A stretch of DNA of 64,000 bases, from contig NC_135566.1 of assembly GCF_964340395.1 (NCBI RefSeq), forward strand, positions 13,321,501 through 13,385,500, read 5' to 3'. The DNA comes from Glandiceps talaboti (taxonomy: Eukaryota > Hemichordata > Enteropneusta > Spengelidae). This document shows positions 13,768 through 25,732 of this stretch, piece by piece; the first letter of the stretch is position 1, and every line of letters starts with the position of its first letter. The position numbers were made by a program, and so were the translations under genes. The notes under the pieces are model-generated. The model was not told the DNA's origin, ran no database searches, and saw only the letters and a list, made by a program, of their open reading frames with translations.

Positions 13768-14132
13768 AGCCCTGTCCACATTTGATCCAGATCTAATCCA
13801 AATTAAACTGATCCCGATCACTTAAATCTGCATCGAAGCCACTTTCCATCCACACTAAAAAATTGAAAGATGGATTCGATTTGAATTAGCATACCTGTAC
13901 ATATGTACTAGCTTTGATTTGGATGACTTAATATCAAAAACTAATTCACTCGAGTACGTGCCTGTCCACACCAGGCCTAACTGATCGCGATCTGATTCGA
14001 TGCGGATTGAAATGACCACCCAGAGTAGGCTTCGATCCGGATCAGTTAATTCAAATTAGATACAAATTAATCACAAGTATGGACAGGTAAGTCAGATTGG
14101 ATCCGGATCAGATATTGTAGTATGGACAGGCT
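13768..14132. mobile_element. Foldback or composite element, ~365 bp
   Basis: It starts agccctgtccac and ends gtatggacaggct, which are inverted. Internal blocks (cctgtccacaccaggcctaa; cacaagtatggacaggtaag; gatccggatcagttaattca; aattaaactgatcccgatc) repeat the terminal sequences in both orientations. Confidence 0.6.
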
Positions 14133-14344
14133 TTATGAGTTGACACCAGGGCTTGTCAGTGAGGCACGAAAATGGTTCCAAATTAATCTTCAATCAAATT
14201 CAATTGAGGTTCAGTTGTGTGCTGAAAATCTTCCACAGAGTGATAATGTTAAAAAAAATGCAATGTTGACCAATCAGATACTGGCAGTTCAAAGCCATAA
14301 ATGCATATCATTTTATGCATATAAAGCTAAAACTATTCACATAT

Positions 14345-14980
14345 TATGGTATATGATAGAGGAAGTACATCATAGTAAACACTGGAAACCATTGGTGCCT
14401 GGTTATAAAATGTAACAGAGAAGAACTAGAAAGTAGGCTATTATGTATACATGTATGTACATTATGCATAAAACAATCATAGAAACAGTATCAGGTACTT
14501 AGAGAAAATTTACGCAGATTAGTTATTTGTGATAACATAGTGGAAGTTGTTCATAATGGAAACTGTATTAGAAAGTGCCTGGTACAACGTGTAATCAGAG
14601 AGGAGCTACAAAGTATCTAGGCTATATTTATATGTACATATGCCAAAAGAATCATAGAATTATTTAGAGAAAATTACAACATTTATGCAGACTATTTTGG
14701 GTAGGATTATAAGGAAGTTGTTGACAATGGAAACTGTATTCAGAAAGTGCCTGGTATTAGTGTAATCAGAGACGAACTCCAAAGTATCTAGACTATATGT
14801 ATGTATTATGTTCATATCCATATAACAGTCATAGAAGTATTTAGAGAAAATTACACCAGATTTATCGATGAAATTGTTGACAACGGAGACCAAAAGTGCC
14901 TGGTATAACATGTAATCAGAGAAGAAATTCGAAGTAGGCTATATCTACATCTGCATAAACAATCGTAGAAACACTAGCTT
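14345..14980 (+). repeat. ~165-bp tandem repeat, four diverged copies
   Basis: The ordered blocks ggaagttgttgacaatgg, gtgcctggtat, gtaatcagagaagaa, aaagtatctaggctatat, atcatagaa and ttagagaaaatta recur at about 14361, 14541, 14711 and 14869. The 97-codon frame starting at 14122 runs into copy 1 and is not considered a gene. Confidence 0.8.
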
Positions 14981-16208
14981 GGACATGTCATCAACTCGGA
15001 GTATTGGTCAATGAGTTATGGTTTGGTTGATATTATTAGATGTATTTTGATCACAGGGGCAGATGGAAAAATTACGACATTCCTTCAACTTTGTTAACAA
15101 GCTGGCACATACTGAGTCTGTTAAACTGTCAATAAGCTGTCTACCATCACCAAAATTAGTAGACAAATTTACTGCGATGAGATGGTGATATAATTTGTAA
15201 TCGGCCGTCTTGAATAAAGTTACATGTGTGAAGATGACTGAAGATAGATTAGTTTACAATGTATGTAGACCAACATGGGAGCGAGTTTTCTGTTTGTTGT
15301 ATGGATTTGGCATCAGTTTAATATTCTTTGATTCAAATGTGTAAAGGTATAGTTATTGTTGCATCATTACCAGCATGATTTAAATACTATACTGGAGTTT
15401 AGAAACTGTGTAATATGAAGGGAAGGGGGGGGGGGGGGGTCTGGTAAAATTTGAACAGGTTAATTGCCTTACCTTGCATTATATTTTGGTATTGAACCCT
15501 AGTAAAATGCCTGGGTAGGTAGATTTTGTACCTACATGCACTTTAATATCACACTGTGTATATAGTTCATTGTGTTTAAAGGGGAAAGAGAGCCCTCAAA
15601 AAATGTCTCCTCTTTTGACTTAATCAATTCTTGGTTTACTAGTTATTAGAGGGGGGGGGGGGAGGCATCATGATCGGTAGTTTTGCAGTGGGGTATACAA
15701 CCTCCAACAATTAGACTGCCAGCATTTCTGTTGATATGTGAGTGTTAAATTTCATTCAAACTTTGCACAAAGATACAAAGTAATATGAAATAACAGTTGA
15801 ATTTGAATGTATTTTGCACATTCGTACACAAGTTTTGACAATTTCTGAGTCTGACAGACTATAACTTGTATAAGGCAAAGACATGTATTAGTGCAATTTA
15901 TACGTAGAAAATGTTCACTTTATATACATGTTCAAATTTATGTAGATCATTGTTTGAGCGATTCAAAGTTGATAGGCAGTGGCCTCAAAAGCAAATGTTT
16001 ATTTATTTACACTGAGCTTATCAGATTGTTGAAGATATGACTTCAAACTTATCTAAACTTGTTAAGAGTACAGGTGATTGTGTATTTTATTGGTATCTCT
16101 CTAATCTTTTATTGTTATTCTGGTGATATTAATCTGACAAATTGAAGGTCAGATACTGATCAAGCTAATGATTACAGATCAGTGGACCCAGAGTGCACAT
16201 GCACTTTT

Positions 16209-16690
16209 AAAGGCCCGGTTCAAGTTAGCGTTAGAAGTTAGGTGTAAAAAAAAAGGTGTCTGGCGGCGTTAACTAAAAGTAGGTCAAAACAATAGTATTA
16301 TCCTGTGTAATCCCCCTTAATGCTTCATTGATAAGATAACACTAATGTGAGAACCTGGGATTGAAACCTTACCCTTTAAATGTCCATTTCAGGTTAAGTT
16401 TAGGTTAGGATTATAATTAAAGTGTGAAAAATAGTCGCCTACCAGAGCTTTACGTAGTAGATAAAGTTTGTTGTTTATGTGATAACAGTAATGTGAGAGC
16501 CGGGGATTGAAGCTTGGCCTTTAAATAAAGTCCCTCTACTGCTGTGGATTAATGTTAGGTGTGAAGAACAGTTGTCTGGCAGACATGTTGAAAAGAGTAA
16601 GGCCACAGCAAATAGAATGGTCATCTGGCTCCATTGATAAGATTAAATTAATCTGAGAATCTGGGATTGAGACTCTGGTCTTTAAAAAGC
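16209..16690 (+). repeat. ~160-bp repeat, three tandem copies with dispersed relatives
   Basis: Each copy contains gataagataacactaatgtg agaacctgggattgaaa ... ctttaaa. Relatives occur at 48110-48190 (plus) and 58470-58535 (reverse). Confidence 0.7.
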
Positions 16691-17772
16691 ATTGTGTGCC
16701 ATGAGAAACCATTGTGTATTGTGTGAAAACCAAACACAAGAAAGTGTTCCAGTAGCAGCGATATTTATAGTGGCGGGCAGCAAAGTTGACGAGGAACAAA
16801 GTGTCCTGAGTTACAGATACAAGTACTGGTAATCAGTTAGTACACACACCTGTAAAAAGAGTTTTCGAACTAAGGTCACTCTAGATGATAGTTTCCACTT
16901 CATTGACCCAAACCCAACCCATTGTTGTCGCAAACAGACAGACACCGTGCATTCAAAACCAGTCATCTGTAAAATGTACGATTATAGGCCGCCTGAAAAC
17001 CAAAATGGGTATGTTTCCATGGACGGCCTTTAAAAGTTTAAAGGGAGGGTTGACAGTGATTTATTTCGAGGGGAAATCACCACATCAGGTTGCACAGACA
17101 AAAAGTCGTATCTACCTGTCTGTGCAAGGTAAAATGCTTCAAAATGCACATAGAACGTACGACATTTACATGTATGGTTATAAAAGTGTACACTCTTCTT
17201 GGCTTTGTCGATTTTGTCACTGTGAGTGTTGACAATGAGAACTCAATCGCGTGGATGTAATTAGGAGCGTTCCACACTTTGCTGCGATAGTAAAGGGTTG
17301 CCACAAAATCTACATGACTGTAGAAAGACTTAATCAGATTTATTGCGGTCAGTTATATAAGCAACAGAACTTGCTAAGCCACTTTGATGCATGACTCAAT
17401 AATTGGTGAAAGTAATAAGCTGTTTGCATGACTTTTAAAGTGTCCAGCTTCAGGGTAAAACACCCGATGTTGAAAAAAACTGTACTTGGTGATGTCACCA
17501 TTTTATTCGGAGGGTGTCTTGTTTTAGGACAACAAAGCTTTTAATTACAACAATGTTAATTAACTCTCTGGAAATTAATGAAAGAGGGACCAACAAAGAC
17601 GTGGACAATAGATTAGAGAGATACAAGATACAAGATTAGATGTCAGATAGGTGAGATTAAACAGATTTAGAATTAAAATTAGGTTACAGTTAAATGATAA
17701 AATGTTGTATGTTCTGTCATGGCCGTTCTTCAATTAGACTACATGTAAGACGCATTGTGTTATTCAGTTCTA

Positions 17773-18143
17773 TTCTACACCTGCCGACATCAGAACTTGG
17801 ACGACTGGAACCTGTTACAAACAGGGAAGGTAAACAAATGAATTGCATTAGTAACATTTGGCACAGTATTTTGGAAGTACAGAGACTTGTATTACATTTC
17901 ATCATTTGATAAGATTAGTTGTATGGCCTCTTTACATAATAGTTCACTTCAAATTTCCATTTCCCCTGGCATTTCATGTACACATAAAGAGGCCATTGAA
18001 AACTGTTCTTATCAAACCATGGTCTGTAACACAAGTCTCTGCTGTTCCAACATGCTGTGCCAAGTTCATTTGTTTACTTTCCCTGTTTGTAAAACGTTCT
18101 CTTCCGGTTGTTCAACAGTCTGATGTCGACAGTTGTAACAAGT
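17773..18143. mobile_element. Palindromic foldback element, copy 2
   Basis: Same family as 3338-3727: tacacctgccgacatcag on the left and ctgatgtcgacagttgtaac on the right, with shared internal blocks such as acagggaaggtaaacaaatg and ttcatttgtttactttccct. Several short open frames here are translations of the palindrome and are not genes. Confidence 0.75.
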
Positions 18144-18586
18144 TTTCTGACTGATATGCTGACATAACATTTCATATTGAACAGGTGACTGTACAAACTA
18201 CACGTACATGTAGTTGGCTAAGTTGACTGTTTACCAACAAAATATGTTGGGGAAGTTTTTTTATCAGTCTGTATCAGGTGGTTGGCCATGTTGACTATTT
18301 ACCAGCCAACAAATTGTGGAAATAGTTTGTCATTACATTGAACTTAACCTGTAATAAACCAAGCCCCGAGCGGTCCTCAAAGTGGTAACTAAGACAATGT
18401 CGTATCGTACTCTCTACTTTGAACTCAAAGTTGGTGAGATTAAGAAATAAACAAAAGATAACAAGACCAAAATAATCAAGATTTCACAAATTGATCTCAT
18501 TTACAAGATATATGTAAGATACTGGTGTAGAAATGATACGAAAAATCTGGACATGTGCGCAACTCACAACAAATAACATAAACAAG

Positions 18587-18611
18587 ATGGCGGACAAAGA
18601 GGAGTTTTTGA
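18587..18611 (+). CDS. Speculative alternative first coding exon
   Basis: ACAAGATGGCGGAC gives a strong initiation context (with a YY1-like AAGATGGCGG) and the frame MADKEEFL, ending at a possible donor A|gtaatg (18612), phase 1. Nearby sequence (18360-18640) has more CpGs than usual. Phase 1 does not fit exon B (phase 0), which argues against it belonging to this gene. Confidence 0.12.
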
Positions 18612-19863
18612 GTAATGATAAACTGTTTTACTAATGTGTGTTCTCAGTGCGTTGAAATTATACATCATCATAAACAGACAAAACGATCACATGATAATAA
18701 CTCTTAATTGACACCCAGGAGAAGTCGATCACCACAAGTTTGATATACGGAAAATTTCTCAGGCATACAAGAACTGGTAGTGTAGTAAAATATAGCTGAT
18801 ATACATGGGGAAATGATTGTAATTGTTTGAATGGTAGCGTAGTCATGGTAACAAACATACATGGACATGTAGACTTATATAGAAAGTCAAAATTATATTA
18901 ACAATCTACCGCAAACACTGGAAACACCACCAAACAAGTAGGAGTACTGATAACATCTGCTTTCAACTTTTTCAAATCTTCTTCCTGTTCATTTTTGTCA
19001 TTTGAGAAGTTTCCATCTTTGTAACTTTTTATGACATGTTATGATGTATCGCATACTTATCTAAGTACTCTAATGACATGACATGATGTATTGTTCCCCT
19101 ATATGGGGTAACATCTTGAATTGCAAGTCAAAGATGTCTGACTTTCTCAGTCAGTGATTTACTAGAGTGCTTTCTGGAGGCCAAATCTGTAAAAATTTAT
19201 GGCCGGATTGTTTTGTGAACCACAGGAGAGCTTTAATGTTAGATGTACAAGTACATGTACACACTTAGTAGTAACACCAATACTGTAAATGTGTCAATAC
19301 AGTGTCGTGTGCTGCAAATACAGATGGTGTGAAAATTTGTGTGTGATTTTTGAATCGAGGTTTAATAGTCTTTCACCATGTATATTCTGCTGCAGGCTGT
19401 TTTTTTCTCTGGATTGCTAACTGAATTACACTGGCTCTTTATCTATGGATAGAGGAAATAGAGAACAAACTAACAGAGTCACTGTACATGTAGATAGGCT
19501 AATTCTACTCTTTTAAAAGAACCCCTTTGATTGTGAACAGAACATGACCTTGGGAATCAAACATGTAGGGTTTTGAGCTGTAACCATGCCATTTATATAA
19601 TGACAAAAAAAGTGAAAAGATCACAACATTTAGCAATTTTTTTTTGGTTTTCAGAAAATTGACCATACTTCATTTTGTAACTTTTATGGAGAGACATTTT
19701 GAATCCTAACTGAATAGTTTAGGACATGATATTCTTCCATTGCAAAATGTTCGAGATGATTCTATTTATGATTCAAATAATTCTAGAAAGGAGTACCGGG
19801 GGGTGGGGGTGGGGGTATAGCAAGATGTTTCTTGTCTTTACAACTACATGTACTGTTTATTCT

Positions 19864-20065
19864 TTAAAATGGCCATATGGATGACGAATGGGTATTTATT
19901 GTGGATTTTTAATTGATGAAAGAACTCTACTATGTTTTTATACTTGAAAAACTGATGTGACACAACATGTACATGTACAGAGTCTGTGTTTGTAACTCTG
20001 TAAATTGCAACAATTAAAAGAAAGCGTGAAAAGTTTGTATGTACGTACAATAACAAACTTTTCAC
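19864..20065. mobile_element. Half copy of CCATATGG-terminal MITE
   Basis: The left arm taaaatggccatatggatga ... ggatttttaattgatg, then gtctgtgtttgtaactctgt, parallels the element at 39216-39558. It ends in a small hairpin (tgaaaagtttgt...acaaacttttca). Confidence 0.6.
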
Positions 20066-20206
20066 TCATTTTGTAGCTTTTCACAGTTTATCCAATCACA
20101 ACTATGAAATTAATCGATGTCGTTTCATAATATTTTTTGTCAGGTATAAAAACACAGGAGAGTTCTTTCACCAAATAAATACCCATTAGGCGTAAAAAAA
20201 ATTGTT

Positions 20207-20510
20207 TCGTTCTGGTTACTCGACCCCCGCCTAGTTTTTCACTGCCGACCCTAAACCTTTAGTACGTATTTGAGAATAAAATAATAAAATCATGAAAATT
20301 GTGAAGTCTCGCAAGGAATAGTGGATGTGAAAACTGATGTCAACTTTAAAAGACAATATAAAACTGTTCTTCCAATCTGTAATGGCTGTACATCTGATGA
20401 AAAGAAACCAATAACACAGAGACCGTATGGAAACGAACGATAAACTTTAACTACTTGAACTAGACACTCACATATGAAAAAAAATATATTAAAAAAAAAT
20501 AAAATAAAGA
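20207..20510 (+). mobile_element. Dispersed element, copy in plus orientation
   Basis: The block from ctagtttttcactgccgacc through gtgaaaactgatgtcaactt, acaatataaaactgttcttc and caatctgtaatggctgtaca is closely matched by the reverse complement of 52716-53024. Confidence 0.7.
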
Positions 20511-21079
20511 TCTGCAGGCCTTTATTTTGTGCTTACTACAACATAGAAACTATGACTACCACAGTGTGTATGAGCTAGGCATATATTTTACCAGTCATAC
20601 CATACCCCACTACACAATAGCTATGAAATGGTAAATGTATTTTACCTACTTGCCACAACAAAAAATCAATGTCTCTTCAAGTCGCTATTTAGGACATGAG
20701 AGCCATTACTTTATAGAACTGTTTTATGATGCCTTTGACAACCATGCATTTATTGAATTTCCACTACTCTGTACAAAACAGGTCGGTGTGGTCTGGCAAG
20801 TCGCCAACTTGACGGGAAAATCACGACCAGTGAAGTCCAACACTGGTTTAACCCAAAGACTTAACTGATGTGAAAATGTTATTCACTGTCTCCCCAGTGT
20901 GTCGAGTCAGATAGCCAAGTCTCTCAGCTAACACTGGTCCATCTTCCTCTGTTTCCAAGGATTACATTAAAAAACTCATTTTGTATAAAAAATGGAGCCA
21001 GATTTTATGATTTTAAACCGATATATGGAGATGAAAATAAGGATAAATAGCTTGATATACTCATTTACATGTATACTCA

Positions 21080-21570
21080 TACTCCAAAAGTTTGGAGAAC
21101 TGTTTTCATGGAATCAAATTTTGTTAACTTTTAATATAGTAAAATTACAAAGTTTTTTAAGATCATTTGTCAGTCTGATTTCTAATTTCAGTCATAAAAT
21201 ATGACCTCTATTTTGTACAGAAAAATCTAAACTTTTTGAAGCTAATTTGTATGCATCTGACTTCTGACTCAGTCAGATTTGTGGAAGACCAAAATATCTC
21301 ATTATTTGATAGAAAATCTAAACATTTTTGGAGCTAAATTTGAATCTGTTTGACGTCTGATTCAGTCGTACCTTTTCAAGACCAAAATTTGACCTCAAAT
21401 TTTATTCCCCTTCGAAAAATTTGAACTTTTTCAAGCTAACTTCTAGCTTTCTGACTTAACTTGTAATTCATGTCGAAGGCCAAAATTTTGAAATTTTTTG
21501 AAAAACTGAACTTTTTCATATGAACTTGTCTGCTTTTGATTCAGTCACACCTGTTAAAGACCATAATTTG
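21080..21570 (+). repeat. ~95-bp degenerate tandem repeat
   Basis: Copies carry aaaatctaaactttttgaag, gctaatttg, ctgattcagtc and aagaccaaaatttgacc at about 21231, 21324, 21420 and 21505, with a weaker copy before them. Confidence 0.7.
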
Positions 21571-21950
21571 ACCTTGAAGTTAGCTGTCAAGAGAGCTGTC
21601 TGATTCATGTCAATTTTAAATAGTACACTTTTTGAGTGGTACCAGGTACAACAATGTCTGCTGAAAAGCACACACATCTACACAATCGAATCAAAACTCC
21701 CTTACTCAGCACACACACACACAGACAGAAGTGACAGCTACGGCTAGCTCATTAGTATTCCAAGTACAGCACCTGTGAAAGTCTGTAAATCCAACTTGAA
21801 AAGAGAAAATCCCCACGAGTGTTCATTAACGGTGAAGTGTAATTATCAATTTCTATTCACTTCGTGATGGTGAACTTTTGTGCTGTAAATGAGACACAGC
21901 AATGAAATGACGTAGCTCTTTTGTTTTGTTGTCTTTTAATTGTTTCACAG

Positions 21951-22026
21951 CTGAAAGACACCACTGTCTACGAAGAAAGAAAGAAGATCAGGGCTGCCAT
22001 CAGGGAGCTCAGAAGGAAAAAAGAAG
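21951..22026 (+). CDS. SMTN: Smoothelin exon B: 76-bp SMTN motif half (module 2)
   Basis: The acceptor ttgtttcacag ends at 21950 and the donor gtgtgt starts at 22027. It encodes 25 codons plus one base (phase 0 to 1). The peptide begins LKDTTVYEERKKIRAAIREL and ends in a basic RRKKE run. It completes motif 2, whose first half is at the end of exon A. Length and phases are identical to the exons at 23701, 25239 and 58282. The donor is weaker than its counterparts (gtgtgt rather than gtaaat or gtaggt). Confidence 0.9.
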
Positions 22027-22584
22027 GTGTGTGTGTCTTTAGGAAATAATGATAATTGATTGAATGGGGGGTGGGGGTGGCAGAGAGTAATGGAGAACAG
22101 AGAGCATCTGTGATATCAGACTCAAAACCACTGAAGTAGTCACTCATGCTGTAATCTTACACAGAACTCTCTTCATATTTGAAGGAATCGTCCTTAGCTT
22201 AGCGTATTATCGTACCATTAATCTGAATCAAGACAATTCATGTAAAGTCAAGTAGTTTGCCAAAGTACTTGATCAGATTTGTGTGTTTTGTTCCAAGGAC
22301 ATCGCCATGAAAACAGTTGTCACACTTTGGCCTGGAGAGGGCGCCATCACAATATAAATTTATAGACCAAATTAAGACACAAGCGACATATATGGTCACT
22401 CTTTGTCATGTATTTAGATAAACATTTTGGAGTAAAAACGACAGAAAATGTTAGTTATTTTTCAGACTCCCACAACTAGTAGCAGGATACTTTGATAATT
22501 GTAGACTTGCCTGCATTGAAATCTGTCTCGGGTGTTCATCATCAAAAATTTTTTGTCCTTTTTTTTTGGGGGGTGTGATTTCAG
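22027..22584 (+). other. Intron 2 (558 bp)
   Basis: A short intron with a G-rich start (ggggggtgggggtgg near 22064) and a T/G-rich tract just before the acceptor. I see nothing else of note. Confidence 0.8.
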
Positions 22585-22859
22585 AGAATGCCAAAGCCAC
22601 AGAATCCTACCAGGATTTGCCAGTGTCCAGCAGAACACGGACACAAATCACAACTCAACAAACGACAACTGAAATGTCTACACCGAGAGAACCAAAGACA
22701 ACGATAGTCAAAAGTGAATCCACTTCCAGCACCGACTTTCAGAAAAAGACTGAAAAGACACTGGAAAAGGAAAGTGGAAAAGACGAGATCAAACAGACAA
22801 CGTCGACAAAAACAGTTAAGATAGAGGACATTAACGATGAGGAAGTCTTGAAGCAGATG
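22585..22859 (+). CDS. SMTN: Smoothelin exon C: Thr/Lys-rich linker and first half of motif 3
   Basis: The acceptor is gtgatttcag, followed by AG, so the junction rebuilds a split Glu codon (G|AG). The donor gtaagt starts at 22860. Phase 1 to 0, 275 bp. The product is a Thr/Ser/Lys-rich linker with many TTT, KTEK and EK pairs and no folded domain visible. It ends in VKIEDINDEEVLKQM, the acidic first half of an SMTN motif continued by the exon at 23701. The second AG two bases downstream of the acceptor would break the frame, which decides the boundary. Confidence 0.88.
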
Positions 22860-23700
22860 GTAAGTATGACTTTTGACAAGAACATGACTTTACTCGTCAG
22901 TAAAAAATGTAGACTGGTATATTTAATTTGCTGATCTATTTAGAATTTAAAATTTCAGTGGTCTTTGAAACCAATTTTTAAATATAAAAATGAAATCATG
23001 GGTGGCCTGTGGGCCATGAAACTTTGCATCATTGCGAAAATGATGTTCTCAAAAAATAGTAGACTCTGTGGATTGCAACTGTCTGGTTCATATCGGTTAT
23101 TCATGGGTACTTGATCAGTAGATAAACAGTAGATTTAGCATTAGGCAAAAAAAAGAGAGTTCTTTCTGGTCAACATGTGCATCACTTAAATACCCTCGCG
23201 TCGGTCTCATTTTTTTCATGTTTGTTCAGCCCATACAGTCAGCAGACCTGGGGGGGGGGGGGACACAAAAATAACCCTCCTAACTTCAATGAAGACAACT
23301 GCAGAAGCAATCATGAACAAAAAAATGACATCTGCCCCACATACATACTTGCTCTAAAGTATGTAGAAAAAGAAAAAAGAAAAATAAGGACAGTAACTGC
23401 CATAAATAGTAGATTGAGTGACAGGTTTGTTGAGAATAAAATAATAATTAAAAAAAATTTGCGCCGTCACACCAATTTAGACAAAATGTTGTGACCAGGA
23501 ACAATTCTTTTTGTTTGTGTTTTTGCTTTAGCACAGGTTTCAATTCAGTGCTGGTAGCCTGTCTACTGTGTGATTGTGTTGGCGAAGCCAGTAAAAATCC
23601 AGCATTGTAAAAAGCAAACAGTTTCTGGATACAGTGCAATGATACAATACATGTATAATGATTTGTTAAATGCTAATTATAAGATTTCTTTGGTAAACAG
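22860..23700 (+). other. Intron 3 (841 bp)
   Basis: Contains a G homopolymer near 23249-23261 and A-rich sequence. No exon signal was seen between 22860 and the acceptor ggtaaacag at 23700. Confidence 0.8.
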
Positions 23701-23776
23701 CTGAAAGAAACAGAAGACTATGATCAGAGGAAGAAAATCAGAACTGCCTTAAGAGAGATCAGAAAGAAGAATAGAG
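23701..23776 (+). CDS. SMTN: Smoothelin exon D: 76-bp SMTN motif half (module 3)
   Basis: The acceptor tttggtaaacag ends at 23700; the donor is gtaaat at 23777. It encodes LKETEDYDQRKKIRTALREI followed by a basic RKKNR run, phase 0 to 1. Glu of the usual ER pair is replaced by Gln (QRKKIR). It completes motif 3, begun at the end of exon C. It shares exact length and phases with the three other 76-bp exons. Confidence 0.9.
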
Positions 23777-24106
<330 letters not shown>

Positions 24107-24702
24107 AGAAACCATCTCAGGAAGATGATACCAAAGAATCTGCCAAAGGTGCTAACCATACATCCGGAACATCTGTACAAATCGAAAACAAGGAACTGGA
24201 GAAAAGAAATGGACAGGTTGCCATGGAGATAAATTTTGACAGCAGTGGTCAGGGAGTAGCTAAGTCTCCAGTGACCGTGCCAAAAGTGATTCTACAGACA
24301 CATTCTAAGACAAAATTGGAAAAGTTTGATGTGCCAACAATGGTTGCCAGGCAACCAAGTGATGCAGCTTCTAACAGGACTGTTGTCAGTAATGTTGGTA
24401 AAGCTGCAACAAAATCAGACACTGAACGAGTGACTGTTCAAAAGGGAAAGACAATTACTATGAATCTCTCCCGGGATGCGAGTAAAAATGTGGACACCGC
24501 GTCTAAGAATGTAAAGATGAACCTTACTGCCGCCAAAGTAGAACCAAAGACTGAAAGCTCAAATAAAACTGCCATTAAAGTTCAGCTGACGCAGGGAGAT
24601 AAAAATCGAAGGCTTGCAAGTCTAGAAGATGACGATGATGAGGATGTGTCCATGGAAGGATCATGGGAAGACATAAGCGACATTGGAATCTTAGAAAACT
24701 TC
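24107..24702 (+). CDS. SMTN: Smoothelin exon E: long linker and first half of motif 4
   Basis: The acceptor tgtaattcacag ends at 24106, with exon AG completing a split Glu codon. The donor gtaaga is at 24703. Phase 1 to 0, 596 bp. About 185 residues of disordered-looking polar linker with Val/Lys-rich stretches are followed by a strongly acidic LEDDDDEDVSMEGSWED and then ISDIGILENF, a diverged first half of motif 4. The usual ML/KM end is replaced by NF. Reading continues open past the donor for 60 codons, but the peptide changes to hydrophobic intron translation and the donor plus the next 76-bp exon support splicing. Confidence 0.88.
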
Positions 24703-25238
24703 GTAAGATATTTATTATCTTTTCATTCTGTGGGTAACTCTTATCTTTTTTGCTGTTTCTCAGTAACCCAACCGACCCAAATTTTCAGCTCTAACATCAA
24801 AATAATATTTTTTTGCCCGCCCTTAATATTTTGTGGAACAGCGCCCTCTTTGACAAGAATAAGCAAGTTTCTGCACTGTTGACATCACTTGTTCACATTT
24901 CTTTCATGATGGAAGTTATTCGGGAGTTAGGGGGAGGGGGTATGAGAACATGCCAATTGTGTAGAGAAGCTGGGAAAGGGCTTGCTACCAGGAATCCAAT
25001 AAAAAGAGGATTGAGAGGAGGAAAAGGAGAGGCGGAGAAACATGAAGATGAAGTACAAAAAATTCAAAATAGTTTAACATGTATAGTATGGTAGTAGATG
25101 ATGAAATTCTGTCAGACATGATATTTTATGATGACCACATGCATGTATACCTTTCACTGATGTTTTATTAAATATCATGTTTTCGTTTGTGTCAAAATGT
25201 CCTTCTTTAGTATCAGATCATTTGATTTCAACTTTCAG
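24703..25238 (+). other. Intron 5 (536 bp)
   Basis: Holds a GCGCCCTCTTTG sequence near 24840 and a purine-rich stretch (24925-25060). No exon seen. Confidence 0.8.
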
Positions 25239-25314
25239 GTGATGGTAACTCCAGATCCAGTTGAGAGACTGAAGATCCGAACCAAGATAAGAGAGTTGAA
25301 GAAAAAAGAATTAG
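25239..25314 (+). CDS. SMTN: Smoothelin exon F: 76-bp SMTN motif half (module 4, diverged)
   Basis: The acceptor tcaactttcag ends at 25238; the donor is gtaggt at 25315. It encodes VMVTPDPVERLKIRTKIREL plus KKKEL, phase 0 to 1. It keeps the ER-KIR core but replaces the LDxTxDY start with VMVTPDP. Together with the ILENF ending of exon E this makes motif 4 the most diverged of the five. Confidence 0.88.
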
Positions 25315-25732
25315 GTAGGTGAAATTTCGTGTATTTAGATTTTAAACCGTGTGGTAATTTCATTGTGCAGAAAAATACTAACATTTCAGACAGTATTTCT
25401 TTTACATTGAACACTTGTCATGAGTTGGAGTTGGAACTCATAACGGGAAAGAAATGTGGAACAGAAAGCAGAAATAATAGTTGTAGACAAGATGACCTTG
25501 CTCACATGTCCCTAAACTGAAATATTTGTTGTTGTGCACACAGAGACGACAACAACAAATCCTACAGTCTATCATGACCCACATAATACCACCATCAAAC
25601 AGGAATTTTTTCTATATACTGCCCTCTGTAGGTCATCATTTTCAGGCTATCTACTGCCCTCTAGTGTCAAGATAGACATTAACTCTTGTTTTCAATAGTT
25701 GCCTCTATCATGTATGTGATTGTGATTTACAG
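25315..25732 (+). other. Intron 6 (418 bp)
   Basis: Includes two CCCTCT-core sites near 25619 and 25655 that resemble CTCF half-motifs. A false acceptor at 25543 opens a short frame, but no downstream donor keeps phase 1. Confidence 0.75.
25652..25669 (-). promoter_or_regulatory. CTCF-like motif in intron 6
   Basis: The minus strand reads GACACTAGAGGGCAGTA, matching the vertebrate/bilaterian CTCF core CASYAGRKGGCRS. A weaker copy (CTACAGAGGGCAG, minus strand) lies 34 bases upstream at 25618-25632. This is a motif match only; the organism's CTCF preference is unknown. Confidence 0.3.

Larger units (their letters stand above)
10876..21950 (+). other. Intron 1 (11.1 kb)
   Basis: This lies between exon A and the first 76-bp exon. 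It holds a reversed SINE fragment (11756-11985), a pre-miRNA-sized hairpin (13469-13544), a foldback element (13768-14132), a four-copy ~165-bp tandem array (14345-14980), G-runs near 15425 and 15651, a three-copy repeat (16209-16690), a second copy of the palindromic element (17773-18143), a possible alternative first exon (18587), a half MITE (19864-20065), a dispersed element (20207-20510) and a ~95-bp degenerate array (21080-21570). No further SMTN exon was recognised. Confidence 0.75.

Noticed and set aside
17694-18154. Several short frames around 17.7-18.15 kb
   Set aside because: They lie in the palindromic element and appear on both strands because of its inverted structure.
25544-25631. 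Extra exon after acceptor at 25543
   Set aside because: Its only donor gives phase 2, which fits neither exon G nor any other downstream exon; it also overlaps the CTCF-like sites.
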